DNA of 64,000 nt from Synechococcus sp. BIOS-U3-1 (GTDB lineage: Bacteria; Cyanobacteriota; Cyanobacteriia; PCC-6307; Cyanobiaceae): NCBI RefSeq assembly GCF_014279975.1, contig NZ_CP047936.1, positions 2,356,001-2,420,000 on the forward strand. Direction: 5' to 3'. How positions within the stretch are numbered: position 1 is the stretch's first letter; every line of letters begins with the position of its first letter. The notes under the pieces were generated by a model, which made no database searches, was not told the origin of the DNA, and worked only from the letters and a program-made list of their open reading frames with translations. Shown here piece by piece: positions 1 through 8,236 of the stretch. Position numbers and translations under genes: made by a program.

Positions 1-206
1 CGTCAGTTCCTAAACTTTTCGATTGTCCAGGTTCTGCCGGCGCGTTCCCTCTCAGGAACGGTTGGCGGTGCGGTCTCGCGACCGCTTGTGAAACTTACAA
101 CACCGTGGGATCTCTCCCTCTAGGCCTTGTAAGCACCCCCAAACATTACAAGCTCGCGCTCTTCATGCTTAGAAGCTGCGCTCCAGGCTTCCGCCTGCCG
201 CGCAGT
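1..206 (-). ncRNA. Candidate structured RNA (six consecutive hairpins)
   Basis: No credible protein gene lies here, but six inverted repeats follow each other: 43-48/55-60, 70-75/80-85, 107-110/115-118, 126-132/146-152, 161-164/172-175, and a two-part stem 176-181/200-205 plus 184-188/193-197. Read on the minus strand, three of the loops are GNRA tetraloops (GCGA at 76-79, GAGA at 111-114, GGAA at 189-192), and the last hairpin has a G/A-rich internal loop. This favours an RNA transcribed leftward, possibly continuing past the window edge. I see no landmark sequences of RNase P RNA, tmRNA, SRP RNA or 6S RNA. It could instead be the 3' untranslated region of the phosphatase gene that ends at 254. 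Strand and extent are inferred. Bases 207-253 show nothing further. Confidence 0.3.
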
Positions 207-253
207 CCAAAAACATAGCCCACTTACACCCCTCTTCGCAACTGATTAGCGAA

Positions 254-1075
254 TCAAGGAAGCAGAAGTGACTCTCCCCATGGCCTTAGGCGCTCAAGTT
301 CAGCCTGCGAACTCGCTGCAAGCACAGGAAAACTGACATCAGAAAGATCTTGTCCAGGCGTCAGGGCCGCGGGATCGTGATCAAGCCATTGCAGGGAACA
401 GCCCAGTTCGCTCAGAACGAGCCAAGCTGCCGCTAAATCCCAAATCTTGGGTGTGGCCTCCAAGGCTGCCACTGTCTGCCCCATCGCCACGCTGACCAGA
501 TTCAGGCTGGCAACACCAAGCAAACGAATTTTTCCTGGGAAAGGATCCTGATGGCGGCGCTGCAGCACCCGAATTGCACGACTACAAAGCGACACACAAG
601 CACTGCCAGCTTGCAGGCGGGTCTCAGGTGAGAGAGGTTTGCCATTGCGCCAGGCGCCTCGACCGCGGATCGCCACAATGCGCTGACGCAGAGAAGGAAT
701 CTCAAGAAAAGCCTCGGTAGGACGTCCGTCAACAAAACGAGCCACGGAGATCGCCCAATAAGGAATGCCAGCAGCGAAGTTGGTGGTGCCGTCAAGAGGA
801 TCCACCACCCAGAAGGCTGAAGAGGAGGGGCAGCTCTTGTCACCCTCCTCACTGAGGGTGAATTCCCCGGGAGCGAGCTCAGAAAGCCCTTCCACCAGGG
901 CCTCATCGCTCCAGCGATCACAGGCAGTGATCAAGGAACCATCAGCCTTGATATCGGAAACAATATGCCCGAAATCTTGTCGTTGCCGATCGGCGACCCT
1001 GTCGAGCAGCTGATGAACTGCAAGTAACTGCTGAGGATTAAGGAGTCTTGAGGTCAACGTCGCATCATTGTTCAA
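254..1075 (-). CDS. Inositol monophosphatase family protein
   Basis: A 273-residue soluble enzyme of the Mg-dependent IMPase/FBPase superfamily. The metal-binding core VDPLDGTTNF is at residues 91-100, the SEEG acidic segment at 75-78, the N-terminal K-DGS-T-D segment at 43-53, and the C-terminal WDLAAAWLVL motif near residue 215. The family hydrolyses phosphate monoesters such as myo-inositol-1-phosphate or histidinol phosphate; the substrate cannot be read from the sequence. The start is TTG at 1075, which overlaps the stop of the upstream TolC-type gene in a TTGA arrangement, so the two are probably translationally coupled. It is the last gene of a leftward cluster uppP, PDZ-radical SAM, TolC-type protein, phosphatase. 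Confidence 0.85.
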   Translation of the reverse strand: MNNDATLTSRLLNPQQLLAVHQLLDRVADRQRQDFGHIVSDIKADGSLITACDRWSDEALVEGLSELAPGEFTLSEEGDKSCPSSSAFWVVDPLDGTTNFAAGIPYWAISVARFVDGRPTEAFLEIPSLRQRIVAIRGRGAWRNGKPLSPETRLQAGSACVSLCSRAIRVLQRRHQDPFPGKIRLLGVASLNLVSVAMGQTVAALEATPKIWDLAAAWLVLSELGCSLQWLDHDPAALTPGQDLSDVSFPVLAASSQAELERLRPWGESLLLP

Positions 1076-2751
1076 GAACCCAATAGGGACGCTTGGCAGG
1101 CAGGAAGGTTGGGTGAGGGTTTGATCTGAACCTCTTCCGATTCAGGGCGTTGTGGCTTATTAGACGGCAAAACTTTAGGTGGGCAGGAAATGACCTGGTC
1201 GAGCCCGGTGTATCTCCTTAACTCAGCAATGGTGATGTTGTAGAGGGAAATAGCATCAACATACTGAAACTGTGCTCGAGTGAGGTCTCTTTGGGCATCA
1301 ACCACTTCACGTTGTGACGTGACGCCTGCAGCAAAACGAAGTCTTGAGAGTCGCAATGATTCGCGTGCTGATAAAACCTCTCGAGTGCTCGTGAAGATGG
1401 TCTGCTGATTAGCACGCAAATCGTAGAAACTTTGTTCAACTTGAAGGCGAATGACACCACGTTGGTTCGCAAATTCGTAAGCGCTTGCCTCGGCAGCTTG
1501 CTTTTTGCGGCGATAGTCAGCGCGTGCCCTTCCCCCATCAAAAATATTCCAAGTTGCTGAAAGACCGACTGCATTGTTCATATTCCAACCGTAAAGATCC
1601 CTGTCAGTGGAGGGATCCTGATATACCTGAGTATCATTCCGTTGCGTATTAAAAGTGTTATAAAGAGATAGAACTGGTTGCACCGCAGCAAGAGCAGCAT
1701 TAGCACTGCTATTATTGATTGAAATATCAAGAATGAACTGATCGAGCTCTTCGCGGAAGGCATAGGCAGCAACGATACTCTCCTGTAATGAGGGCTTCCA
1801 ACTCCCCACAATCACCGAAGGCGAAGCTGCAGTCGGAGTAATATCTTGAGGCAGATTAATAATTTTGGCCAAGCTTCTACGAGCTTTAGATTGAGTACTC
1901 AGAGTTTCGATTAGTTGACTCTGATTTCTAGCAAGTTGCGTTTCAGCTTCAAAGACTGCCAATTTATTAGCAACGCCGGCCTGAAAACGTGCTCTTGCAT
2001 AACGCAAACTCAACAATGAGGCAGCTACAGACTCCTTGCCAACATTGACCTGAGAGTCTGATCTTTGAAGATAGTAATAAGCCTTGGCGGCTTCTAAGCG
2101 CAGATTTCTTAATGCAATCAGGTAGGCGTCGCGAGATCTCTCAAAGCGGTCGCGGGCAGCTGAAATTTGAGGAACTCGGGCTGGATCAATCAATTTCCAA
2201 TTCAGCTGTGCACGGAAGTTGGCCGTATCTTCCTCAGTAAATTGAACCTGACCTTGAGTCTGCTGCTTTTGATCGAACTGCTGGTCCTGTCTTGATAAAT
2301 ATTGGGGCAGGCCATTGGCCGTGAGATTGAGTGTTGGGTACCAGCTGGAAATTGCTGCTCTCAAGCTCGACTTGGCTTGCTGCACCTCGAGAGCCACAGC
2401 CTTGAGCTGTGGATTATTGACTTCAGCAAGTTGTTCAACTTCAGCGAGCGTGAGCGGCCTGAGCTCGCGAATACGCACCTGATCGGGCTGACTCGGCAGC
2501 ACAAGACTCGGTGGTGAGCTCAACGAATCGAGCGTCTCAGGCAGTGTTGTCGCTGCCGGTGGAAGAACAGAGGGATCTGCCTGCGGCCGAGATCCTTTCT
2601 GTTCAATGGCCGTCGGCAATGTGCTCTGATCAATGAGGGCCGCGCCGTTGTCTGACGAAGAGTCAGAAAGCTCTTGAGCGGAGGCAACTCTAGAGATTTG
2701 GACGGGCACGATGCCTGCAATCAAAAGAAGGCTTGCAGCTGTCCGACGCAC
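1072..2751 (-). CDS. TolC family outer membrane efflux protein
   Basis: A 559-residue protein with an N-terminal signal peptide (hydrophobic stretch, then ASA-Q near residue 25), a proline/serine-rich linker to about residue 90, and two copies of the OEP domain. Signatures include LTLAEVEQLAEVNNPQLKA at the start of the first repeat, the LNWKLIDPAR strand, and in the second repeat the phrase LSATWNIFDGGRARADYRRK, with long alpha-helical heptads between. TolC-type trimers form an outer-membrane channel and periplasmic tunnel used by type I secretion or RND/MacAB pumps. No inner-membrane partner is nearby, so its pump is unknown. Start is GTG at 2751. The gene lies 24 nt after the PDZ-radical SAM gene and overlaps the phosphatase by 4 nt. 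Confidence 0.9.
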   Translation of the reverse strand: MRRTAASLLLIAGIVPVQISRVASAQELSDSSSDNGAALIDQSTLPTAIEQKGSRPQADPSVLPPAATTLPETLDSLSSPPSLVLPSQPDQVRIRELRPLTLAEVEQLAEVNNPQLKAVALEVQQAKSSLRAAISSWYPTLNLTANGLPQYLSRQDQQFDQKQQTQGQVQFTEEDTANFRAQLNWKLIDPARVPQISAARDRFERSRDAYLIALRNLRLEAAKAYYYLQRSDSQVNVGKESVAASLLSLRYARARFQAGVANKLAVFEAETQLARNQSQLIETLSTQSKARRSLAKIINLPQDITPTAASPSVIVGSWKPSLQESIVAAYAFREELDQFILDISINNSSANAALAAVQPVLSLYNTFNTQRNDTQVYQDPSTDRDLYGWNMNNAVGLSATWNIFDGGRARADYRRKKQAAEASAYEFANQRGVIRLQVEQSFYDLRANQQTIFTSTREVLSARESLRLSRLRFAAGVTSQREVVDAQRDLTRAQFQYVDAISLYNITIAELRRYTGLDQVISCPPKVLPSNKPQRPESEEVQIKPSPNLPACQASLLGS

Positions 2752-2775
2752 ATCAAATCCTGATCTCGGTGGAGC

Positions 2776-4173
2776 TTAGGTGGTTTTCTCAGGATCTCCG
2801 AGCACCGCAGCCACGATGTCAGCTGCTCCATGCACGATCCGAATTGGAACAGGAAGTTGCTCCTGAACCTGATCCAGAGTCATGTCATCGAGGAAGACAG
2901 GCTGCCCCTGCCGCAACATCACTGAAGGGAGCAGCACCTGATCCCCTAGGTCCTGATCCTTGAGTCCGTCTAGCAGATCCTGACCAGTCAGCAGCCCGGT
3001 GACCACCTGGTCCTGTCCCCAGTATGGACTGGGAAGACCATGCATCCGAAGACTGACGCCATCAATCCTGTTAAGACGCTCGGTCACCGTCTCCAGAGCC
3101 CTATCCACGAGACGGCCCACCACCCAGCTGCTGCGCAGCGGCTCAGCGATACGCTCTGGCAGTGATGTCGTGGCCTCATCCAACGACTCGAGAAACGCCC
3201 GGATCGTTCCCACACCATTTTCTTGCTGAGGAAGATCCTCGTAGCTGAGGCGTGGGGGAAGTGGACGACCCGCAATCAAATACCACTCATCCGACAACCA
3301 AACAAAACGACTGCCGAAACGCCCTTGGAACTCAGTCTGGAGCGGTTCCACTGCATCGATGACCTGCCAGGCATCTTCAGGGGTGACAGCCCGCAGCCCA
3401 TCACCAGGCGGGCGGAAACGAGTCAGACCCACCGGTACCACTGCTGCCGAAAGCACAGCAGGCCACTCAACACCTGCAAAACGGGCGAGATCACGCAAGG
3501 TGTTCAGGAGCGCGTCACCGTCATTGAGGCCCGGACACACCACCACCTGCGCGTGAATCTGCAAGTTGCGCTGCGCAAACCACTCCAGCTGCTTCAGCAG
3601 CTGGCCTGCTCGTGGATTCTCCAGAAGGGTGGATCGCAAATTGGGGTCTGTTGCATGCACTGAGACGAACAGCGGAGTCAGCCGTTGCTGCTCAATTCTC
3701 TCCCAGTCTGCGGCGTTCAAGTTGGTGAGCGTGAGATAGGAGCCGTAAAGGAAACTGAGTCGGTAATCGTCATCCTTGAGATAAAGACTGTCTCGATGGC
3801 CTGGCGGCTGCTGATCGATGAAGCAGAAAGGGCAACGGTTGGTGCATTGACGAAGGCCGTCAAAAAGGGCTTCGGTGAAAGCAAGCCCCAAGCCATCGTC
3901 AGCATCCTTCTCCAGCTCAACGCAATGCAGTGCACCGGCGCTGTCACGAACCTCGAGCGTCAGCTCCTCTTCAACAATGAGGTAGCGGTAATCAATCAGA
4001 TCGCGGGGGCGCACACCATTAATGCTGAGCAGTTGATCCCCTGGCTCAAATCCCAGTTCCTCTCCGATTGAACCTGTCTCCACGGAGGCCACCACCGCAG
4101 GCTCAGGCTGTCGTGAGGGGCTTGCGGGGTTCAGAGCCGAAACAGCGACCCCTGCGGAAGGCTCATTCCACAC
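2776..4173 (-). CDS. PDZ/radical SAM protein with DUF512-type C-terminus
   Basis: About 465 residues. An N-terminal PDZ-like domain (VETGSIGEELGFEPGDQLLSING) leads into a short cysteine module CTNRCPFCF, a C-x3-C-x2-C arrangement like a radical-SAM iron-sulfur site, followed by a TIM-barrel-like region (FVSVHATDPNLRSTLLENP) and a conserved C-terminal region of the DUF512 type. Such proteins occur across cyanobacteria as putative FeS oxidoreductases; the reaction is not known. The reading frame is open to 4239, but that start would lie inside uppP; the GTG at 4173, 19 nt after the uppP stop, is a better choice though it lacks a clear Shine-Dalgarno. Probably co-transcribed with uppP. Confidence 0.8.
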   Translation of the reverse strand: MWNEPSAGVAVSALNPASPSRQPEPAVVASVETGSIGEELGFEPGDQLLSINGVRPRDLIDYRYLIVEEELTLEVRDSAGALHCVELEKDADDGLGLAFTEALFDGLRQCTNRCPFCFIDQQPPGHRDSLYLKDDDYRLSFLYGSYLTLTNLNAADWERIEQQRLTPLFVSVHATDPNLRSTLLENPRAGQLLKQLEWFAQRNLQIHAQVVVCPGLNDGDALLNTLRDLARFAGVEWPAVLSAAVVPVGLTRFRPPGDGLRAVTPEDAWQVIDAVEPLQTEFQGRFGSRFVWLSDEWYLIAGRPLPPRLSYEDLPQQENGVGTIRAFLESLDEATTSLPERIAEPLRSSWVVGRLVDRALETVTERLNRIDGVSLRMHGLPSPYWGQDQVVTGLLTGQDLLDGLKDQDLGDQVLLPSVMLRQGQPVFLDDMTLDQVQEQLPVPIRIVHGAADIVAAVLGDPEKTT

Positions 4174-4192
4174 AGCAAGGAGGCGACTGTGA

Positions 4193-5041
4193 TCAGTTTG
4201 GAACGGCGGCGGACCACCACACCAGCAGCAACACTCCAAAGAGAAGCCGGTAGATCACGAAAATCCAGGTGCTGTGACGTTGCAGGTACTTCAACAACCA
4301 GTCGATGGCCAGCCAGGAGACCACTGCTGCAGAACCAATTCCGATCAGCAGAGGGAGTGCACCGCCAGCGCTGGGCTCACTAAATGCATCCTTGATTTGC
4401 ACCAAACCCGCCAGGGTGATGGCTGGAATTCCCAACAAAAATGAAAACCGGGCCGCATCCGGGCGCTTCCAGCTGTCGAAAAGTGAAGCGGTGAGAGTGC
4501 TTCCCGATCGGGAGACCCCAGGGATTAACGCGAGCACCTGCGCGAGACCCACCACCAGGCCATCTCGTCCTTGCACCTGGTCGAGTCGCTTGAGGCGCGG
4601 GCCAAGCTTCTCTGCCAAAGCCAGCAACAACGCCATCACAATCGACACGACGGCGATCACCGGTTCGCTGCGCAACGGAGACGTTTCATAACCGGGCCAG
4701 AACAATTTGATGCCAAGGCCCACCACCAAGATCGGCACGGTGCCAATGGCCATCGCAATCCCCAAGCGGGCTTCCGGCTCGCGCCACTGCCCTCTGCGCA
4801 GGGCAGCGCATATTCCGTTCCACACCCCAACGAGGTCGTCGCGGAAGTAACCGATGACGGCAACGATGCTGCCCAGCTGAATCACAGCTGTGGCAGAGAC
4901 ACCGGGGTCCTGCCAACCGGCAAGAGCGGGCACCACCTTCAAATGGGCCGTGCTGCTAATCGGCAGAAACTCAGTCAGGCCCTGGACAACACCCAGAACA
5001 ATATTTCTCCAGATGGCCTCGAGCAGTCCGGGTTCTGACAC
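4193..5041 (-). CDS. uppP: Undecaprenyl-diphosphatase
   Basis: A polytopic membrane phosphatase that recycles undecaprenyl pyrophosphate to the monophosphate carrier used for peptidoglycan and surface polysaccharides. Near the N-terminus is the signature VVQGLTEFLPISSTAHL (catalytic E and the SS motif), and later the second active-site loop PGVSRSGSTLTASL. About eight hydrophobic segments follow, as in the family. The frame is open upstream to 5125, but homology-like sequence begins at LLEAIWRN, so the GTG at 5041 (282 residues, normal family length) is preferred. It heads a leftward gene cluster and is divergent from the DUF3120 gene. Confidence 0.92.
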   Translation of the reverse strand: MSEPGLLEAIWRNIVLGVVQGLTEFLPISSTAHLKVVPALAGWQDPGVSATAVIQLGSIVAVIGYFRDDLVGVWNGICAALRRGQWREPEARLGIAMAIGTVPILVVGLGIKLFWPGYETSPLRSEPVIAVVSIVMALLLALAEKLGPRLKRLDQVQGRDGLVVGLAQVLALIPGVSRSGSTLTASLFDSWKRPDAARFSFLLGIPAITLAGLVQIKDAFSEPSAGGALPLLIGIGSAAVVSWLAIDWLLKYLQRHSTWIFVIYRLLFGVLLLVWWSAAVPN

Positions 5042-5142
5042 CTCTGAAGTCCTGAACACACGTTTAGGGACGCTATCGCCAGACCCAACGTCGAATGACA
5101 TCAGACGCCTCACAAAAACGCTCAATGAGGCGCAAATCTTCT

Positions 5143-5916
5143 ATGGTCACAGTCCTTTCTTCACATAAAGGCGGGAGCGGATCGTTGTTCAGTGGGCTGA
5201 TACGCAACCAAGCCCTTGCTGAGCCGGTCCAGCCGATCGCTCTTGGGATGGCTGGGCTGCCCTTCTGGGCATCCACGCTGGTAGTGCTGCCTGTATTCGT
5301 GCAGGCGCCCTGGGTGCGCGAACAACCCTTCACCTCCTGTCTGTTCGGTCTTGTGCTCCTTTCAGTGGGCGTGATCACCAATTCGATTGCGCCCAAACAA
5401 TGGAAAGATTTCGGAGCACTACTGGTTGGTTTTAGTGGCAGCTGGTTGGCTGGCAGCCTTTTCTGGGGGTGGCTTGCCATACATCCTTTGCTGCACCTGC
5501 CTGTTGAAGCTTTTGCTTTGCCTTTGGCGATCACCGGACTGGGAACTCGATGGCGCCTTGGATGCGCCTTTTATTTGGCTTCTCTACTGGGAACCGCGTT
5601 CACCGATTTGGCCATGGCCCTCACAGGCGTTATGGCCCTCTGGCCTGCGGTCATCGGAGCTTCTGCGTCAGACGCAACTGGTCTGCTTCAGGACGCTGCA
5701 GCCTACGTACTCAGACCAACTTCTCTGCTGACGGTCACCGCGACAGGAGTGATCATTGTGCAGTTCGTTCAGTACTGCAGATCTCGCAGCAGCCTGTCTG
5801 CAGCGAATGACAAAGCTTGGGCTGTGGCGGCGGCCGTACTGCTCACAACCCTTCTGATTGACGGATTGTTTCTGTTGCTGTCTCTGCTCGCACCTGAACT
5901 CAGCGGCCTGGTCTGA
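5143..5916 (+). CDS. DUF3120-type cyanobacterial membrane protein
   Basis: A 257-residue integral membrane protein with about six hydrophobic segments. The conserved stretch LPVFVQAPWVREQPF near the first membrane segment and the later GLGTRWRLGCAFYLASLLGTAFTDL match my memory of the cyanobacterial DUF3120 family, which has no assigned function. The frame opens with an ATG at 5095, with further ATGs at 5125 and 5143; the last is chosen because it leaves about 100 nt for a divergent promoter region with uppP. It is followed by psbU after 117 nt. Function unknown. Confidence 0.65.
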   Translation: MVTVLSSHKGGSGSLFSGLIRNQALAEPVQPIALGMAGLPFWASTLVVLPVFVQAPWVREQPFTSCLFGLVLLSVGVITNSIAPKQWKDFGALLVGFSGSWLAGSLFWGWLAIHPLLHLPVEAFALPLAITGLGTRWRLGCAFYLASLLGTAFTDLAMALTGVMALWPAVIGASASDATGLLQDAAAYVLRPTSLLTVTATGVIIVQFVQYCRSRSSLSAANDKAWAVAAAVLLTTLLIDGLFLLLSLLAPELSGLV

Positions 5917-6033
5917 AACGAACTGCAAAAAACTGCGACCCCTTGCAACAAATCCCGGCAATGGCACTTGTAAGGTTTGCAAGCCGGCAATGCCGGTAAT
6001 CATCCCGTTCCGATCTTCTAGACGGAGAGTTCC

Positions 6034-6411
6034 ATGAAGCGTCTGCTGTCCTGGCTGACAGGCATTCTTGTGATGGCAGGCCTGCTGATGGGCCTGCTGC
6101 TACCCGCGAGCGTTCAGGCTGCTGACATCCGCAACGTGGCTGACGACAAGATCGCTGAGCGTGGCGAAAAGGTGGATCTGAACAATTCCTCCGTGCGTCG
6201 TTTCCAGCAGTTCCCTGGTATGTATCCCACCCTCGCCGGCAAGATCGTGCTGGGTGGCCCCTACGAGAGCGTTGATGACGTTCTTTCTCTTGATCTCACT
6301 GATCGCCAGAAAGAGCTTTTCGAGAAATACCGCGACAATTTCACCGTCACAGAACCATCGATTGCTCTCAACGAGGGATTCGATCGCATCAATGATGGCC
6401 AGTACCGCTGA
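6034..6411 (+). CDS. psbU: Photosystem II 12 kDa extrinsic protein PsbU
   Basis: A 125-residue precursor. Residues 1-29 form a thylakoid-lumen signal peptide ending SVQA-A. The mature part carries the helix-hairpin-helix-like PsbU fold: VDLNNSSVRRFQQFPGMYP, then AGKIVLGGPYESVDDVL. PsbU sits on the lumenal face of photosystem II and stabilises the manganese cluster and chloride requirement. ATG is preceded by a GGAG ribosome site. The gene has its own terminator at 6465-6493, so it is likely a single transcription unit. PsbU is a cyanobacterial and red-algal protein, present in marine Synechococcus and missing from many Prochlorococcus, which helps place the organism. Confidence 0.95.
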   Translation: MKRLLSWLTGILVMAGLLMGLLLPASVQAADIRNVADDKIAERGEKVDLNNSSVRRFQQFPGMYPTLAGKIVLGGPYESVDDVLSLDLTDRQKELFEKYRDNFTVTEPSIALNEGFDRINDGQYR

Positions 6412-6464
6412 GGCAGCTCACTGAAATCGCCGATCTCCACTGATTGGATTGCTTCGATTGCGGT

Positions 6465-6493
6465 AAAACCGCCGGACAACCCGGCGGTTTTTT
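6465..6493 (+). terminator. Rho-independent terminator of psbU
   Basis: An 11-bp perfect stem (6465-6475 with 6481-6491), five-base loop, GC-rich core, and a T-run at the 3' side. It ends only 10 nt before the nadB start codon, so nadB must use a promoter overlapping or inside this short interval, or depend on read-through. Confidence 0.88.
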
Positions 6494-6502
6494 GGTGCTG
6501 AC

Positions 6503-8188
6503 ATGAAACACTCCGGCCCTGGCAACGAACCCATCCCCTCAGGTCCCTGGGACGTCGTGGTAGTTGGCGCCGGGGCAGCAGGCCTGATGACCTGCCTTGA
6601 ACTGCCGGACGGGCTGCGAGTGCTGCTGGTGAATCGCAACACCAGCCGGCGCTCATCGAGCCGTTGGGCTCAGGGCGGAATCGCGTCCGTCACGCGTCGG
6701 GATGACAACAGCGGCAGCCATGCAACAGACACGATCCAGGCGGGCGCTGGCCTTTGCGACGGTGATTCCGTCCGTTTTCTCGTTGAGAAGGCTCCGCAAT
6801 GTGTCGACAGGCTGCTCCAGCTGGGGATGGATTTTGATCGAAACAGTGACGGGAGCCTGGCCACCACCCTCGAGGCTGCGCACAGTCATCACCGAGTGCT
6901 GCATGTACAGGACAGAACCGGCCATGCTCTTGTCGATGTGCTTCGACAGCATGCAGAGCAGAGGCCCGGACTGCTGCATCGGAGGGGTGTTCGCGTCAGC
7001 CAGCTCTGGGTGGAGAACGGGCGTTGCTGCGGCGTCCAGGTGCTGGATGGGTTCAGGCTGCAATGGATCCGATCCAGAGCAGTGGTTCTGGCCACTGGAG
7101 GCGGAGGTCACCTCTATACGAACACCACAAATCCAGCTCAAGCAGCAGGGGAGGGCATCGCCCTGGCCTGGGCGGCCGGGGCTGCGGTTGAAGATCTCGA
7201 GTTCGTTCAGTTTCATCCCACTGCTCTGAAGCTTCCTGGAGCTCCCTGCTTTCTGATCTCCGAGGCCGTACGTGGTGAAGGAGGACGACTCGTGGACGCT
7301 GCTGGGAACAGTCCGGTCTCCGACTTACCAGGGTCTGATCTCGCCCCCAGAGACCAGGTCAGCCGTGCTCTCTTGAAAAGCATGCGCCTGCAGGGCATCG
7401 ACCACATCGGCCTTGATCTTTCAGGGATTCCCCGCCACCAGGCTGAGCGTCGCTTCCCAACAATTCTTGAGCGGTGCCGCAACCACAATCTCAATCCTCT
7501 TGAGCAACCAATCCCCGTGGCGCCCGCAGCCCATTACTGGATGGGAGGGGTGTCAACCGACCTTAATGCCGCCACATCACTGCCAGGGCTCTATGCAGTG
7601 GGGGAGGTGGCCTGCACCGGGCTGCACGGAGCCAATCGTCTGGCCAGCAACTCGCTCATGGAGTGCCTGGTCTTTGCTCGCCAACTGGGAGCGATCGACC
7701 TACCGGCTGTTTCAGAAGACGATCGCGAGCACTGGAGAAATCGAAGAGACACAGCCAGCACCAGTCAGATCCATGCCCGCAGCAACACCAGCATCGGCGT
7801 ACTAACGCGCAGCATCAACCAGCTGAGTGAACAGTGCTGGGATGTGGCCGGAGTCAATCGCTCCGCAGCTGGGATGCAGACGCTGCTGCAGTGGACCAAG
7901 AGGTCCATGAGCCCCTTGGAGCAAGAAGAGCTGCTCTGCGTGGTCAACCGCCAATCCCATCAACAACTGCTGGAACTGGAGGAGCCCAGTCGCCAGGAAC
8001 TGAACTTGCTACTGGACCTCATCCATCGGCAGCGCACTACTGCTCTGCTGCTGGAAGCCTGTCTGTTTAGAACCGAAAGCCGAGGAGGACATTTCCGCAG
8101 TGATGCCCCCTGCTCCCTCCCCCAATGGCGCCGGCACAGTCGGCAGCTGAGGGGACAAGGAATCAAAACTCGCGGTGTCACGGAATAA
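6503..8188 (+). CDS. nadB: L-aspartate oxidase
   Basis: A 561-residue FAD enzyme that oxidises aspartate to iminoaspartate, the first step of de novo NAD synthesis with NadA. The dinucleotide-binding motif VVVGAGAAGL is at residues 20-29, followed by the family motif SSRWAQGGIASV. Substrate and flavin motifs AAHSHHRVLHVQDRTGHAL, LEFVQFHPTAL and HGANRLASNSLMECLVFA are all present in the expected order, and the C-terminal helical domain is complete. The length is normal. It is convergent with the VKOR-type gene, with a 48-nt gap that contains a short direct repeat. Confidence 0.95.
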   Translation: MKHSGPGNEPIPSGPWDVVVVGAGAAGLMTCLELPDGLRVLLVNRNTSRRSSSRWAQGGIASVTRRDDNSGSHATDTIQAGAGLCDGDSVRFLVEKAPQCVDRLLQLGMDFDRNSDGSLATTLEAAHSHHRVLHVQDRTGHALVDVLRQHAEQRPGLLHRRGVRVSQLWVENGRCCGVQVLDGFRLQWIRSRAVVLATGGGGHLYTNTTNPAQAAGEGIALAWAAGAAVEDLEFVQFHPTALKLPGAPCFLISEAVRGEGGRLVDAAGNSPVSDLPGSDLAPRDQVSRALLKSMRLQGIDHIGLDLSGIPRHQAERRFPTILERCRNHNLNPLEQPIPVAPAAHYWMGGVSTDLNAATSLPGLYAVGEVACTGLHGANRLASNSLMECLVFARQLGAIDLPAVSEDDREHWRNRRDTASTSQIHARSNTSIGVLTRSINQLSEQCWDVAGVNRSAAGMQTLLQWTKRSMSPLEQEELLCVVNRQSHQQLLELEEPSRQELNLLLDLIHRQRTTALLLEACLFRTESRGGHFRSDAPCSLPQWRRHSRQLRGQGIKTRGVTE

Positions 8189-8197
8189 CTAACGCAC

Positions 8198-8225
8198 TGA
8201 GCAAACAGTTGGTTGAGCAAACAGT
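8198..8225. repeat. Two copies of a 12-base direct repeat
   Basis: TGAGCAAACAGT occurs at 8198-8209 and again at 8214-8225, a 16-nt period, in the gap between the convergent nadB and VKOR-type genes. It is probably a local duplication. Confidence 0.6.
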
Positions 8226-8236
8226 GAATCAGGCGC

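Noticed and set aside
1-206. tmRNA (ssrA) acceptor or coding part
   Set aside because: The minus strand has CTAAGCATGAAG, similar to the end of tmRNA pseudoknot 4, but there is no T-arm, no GGGGC acceptor start and no tag reading frame nearby.
2776-4239. Longer PDZ/radical SAM protein from TTG 4239
   Set aside because: It would begin inside the uppP coding sequence, with a Cys/Trp-rich N-terminus unlike the family.
5917-6033. psbU promoter
   Set aside because: TTGCAA at 5942 and a TTGTAAG 17-20 nt later do not form a convincing pair; left without a call.
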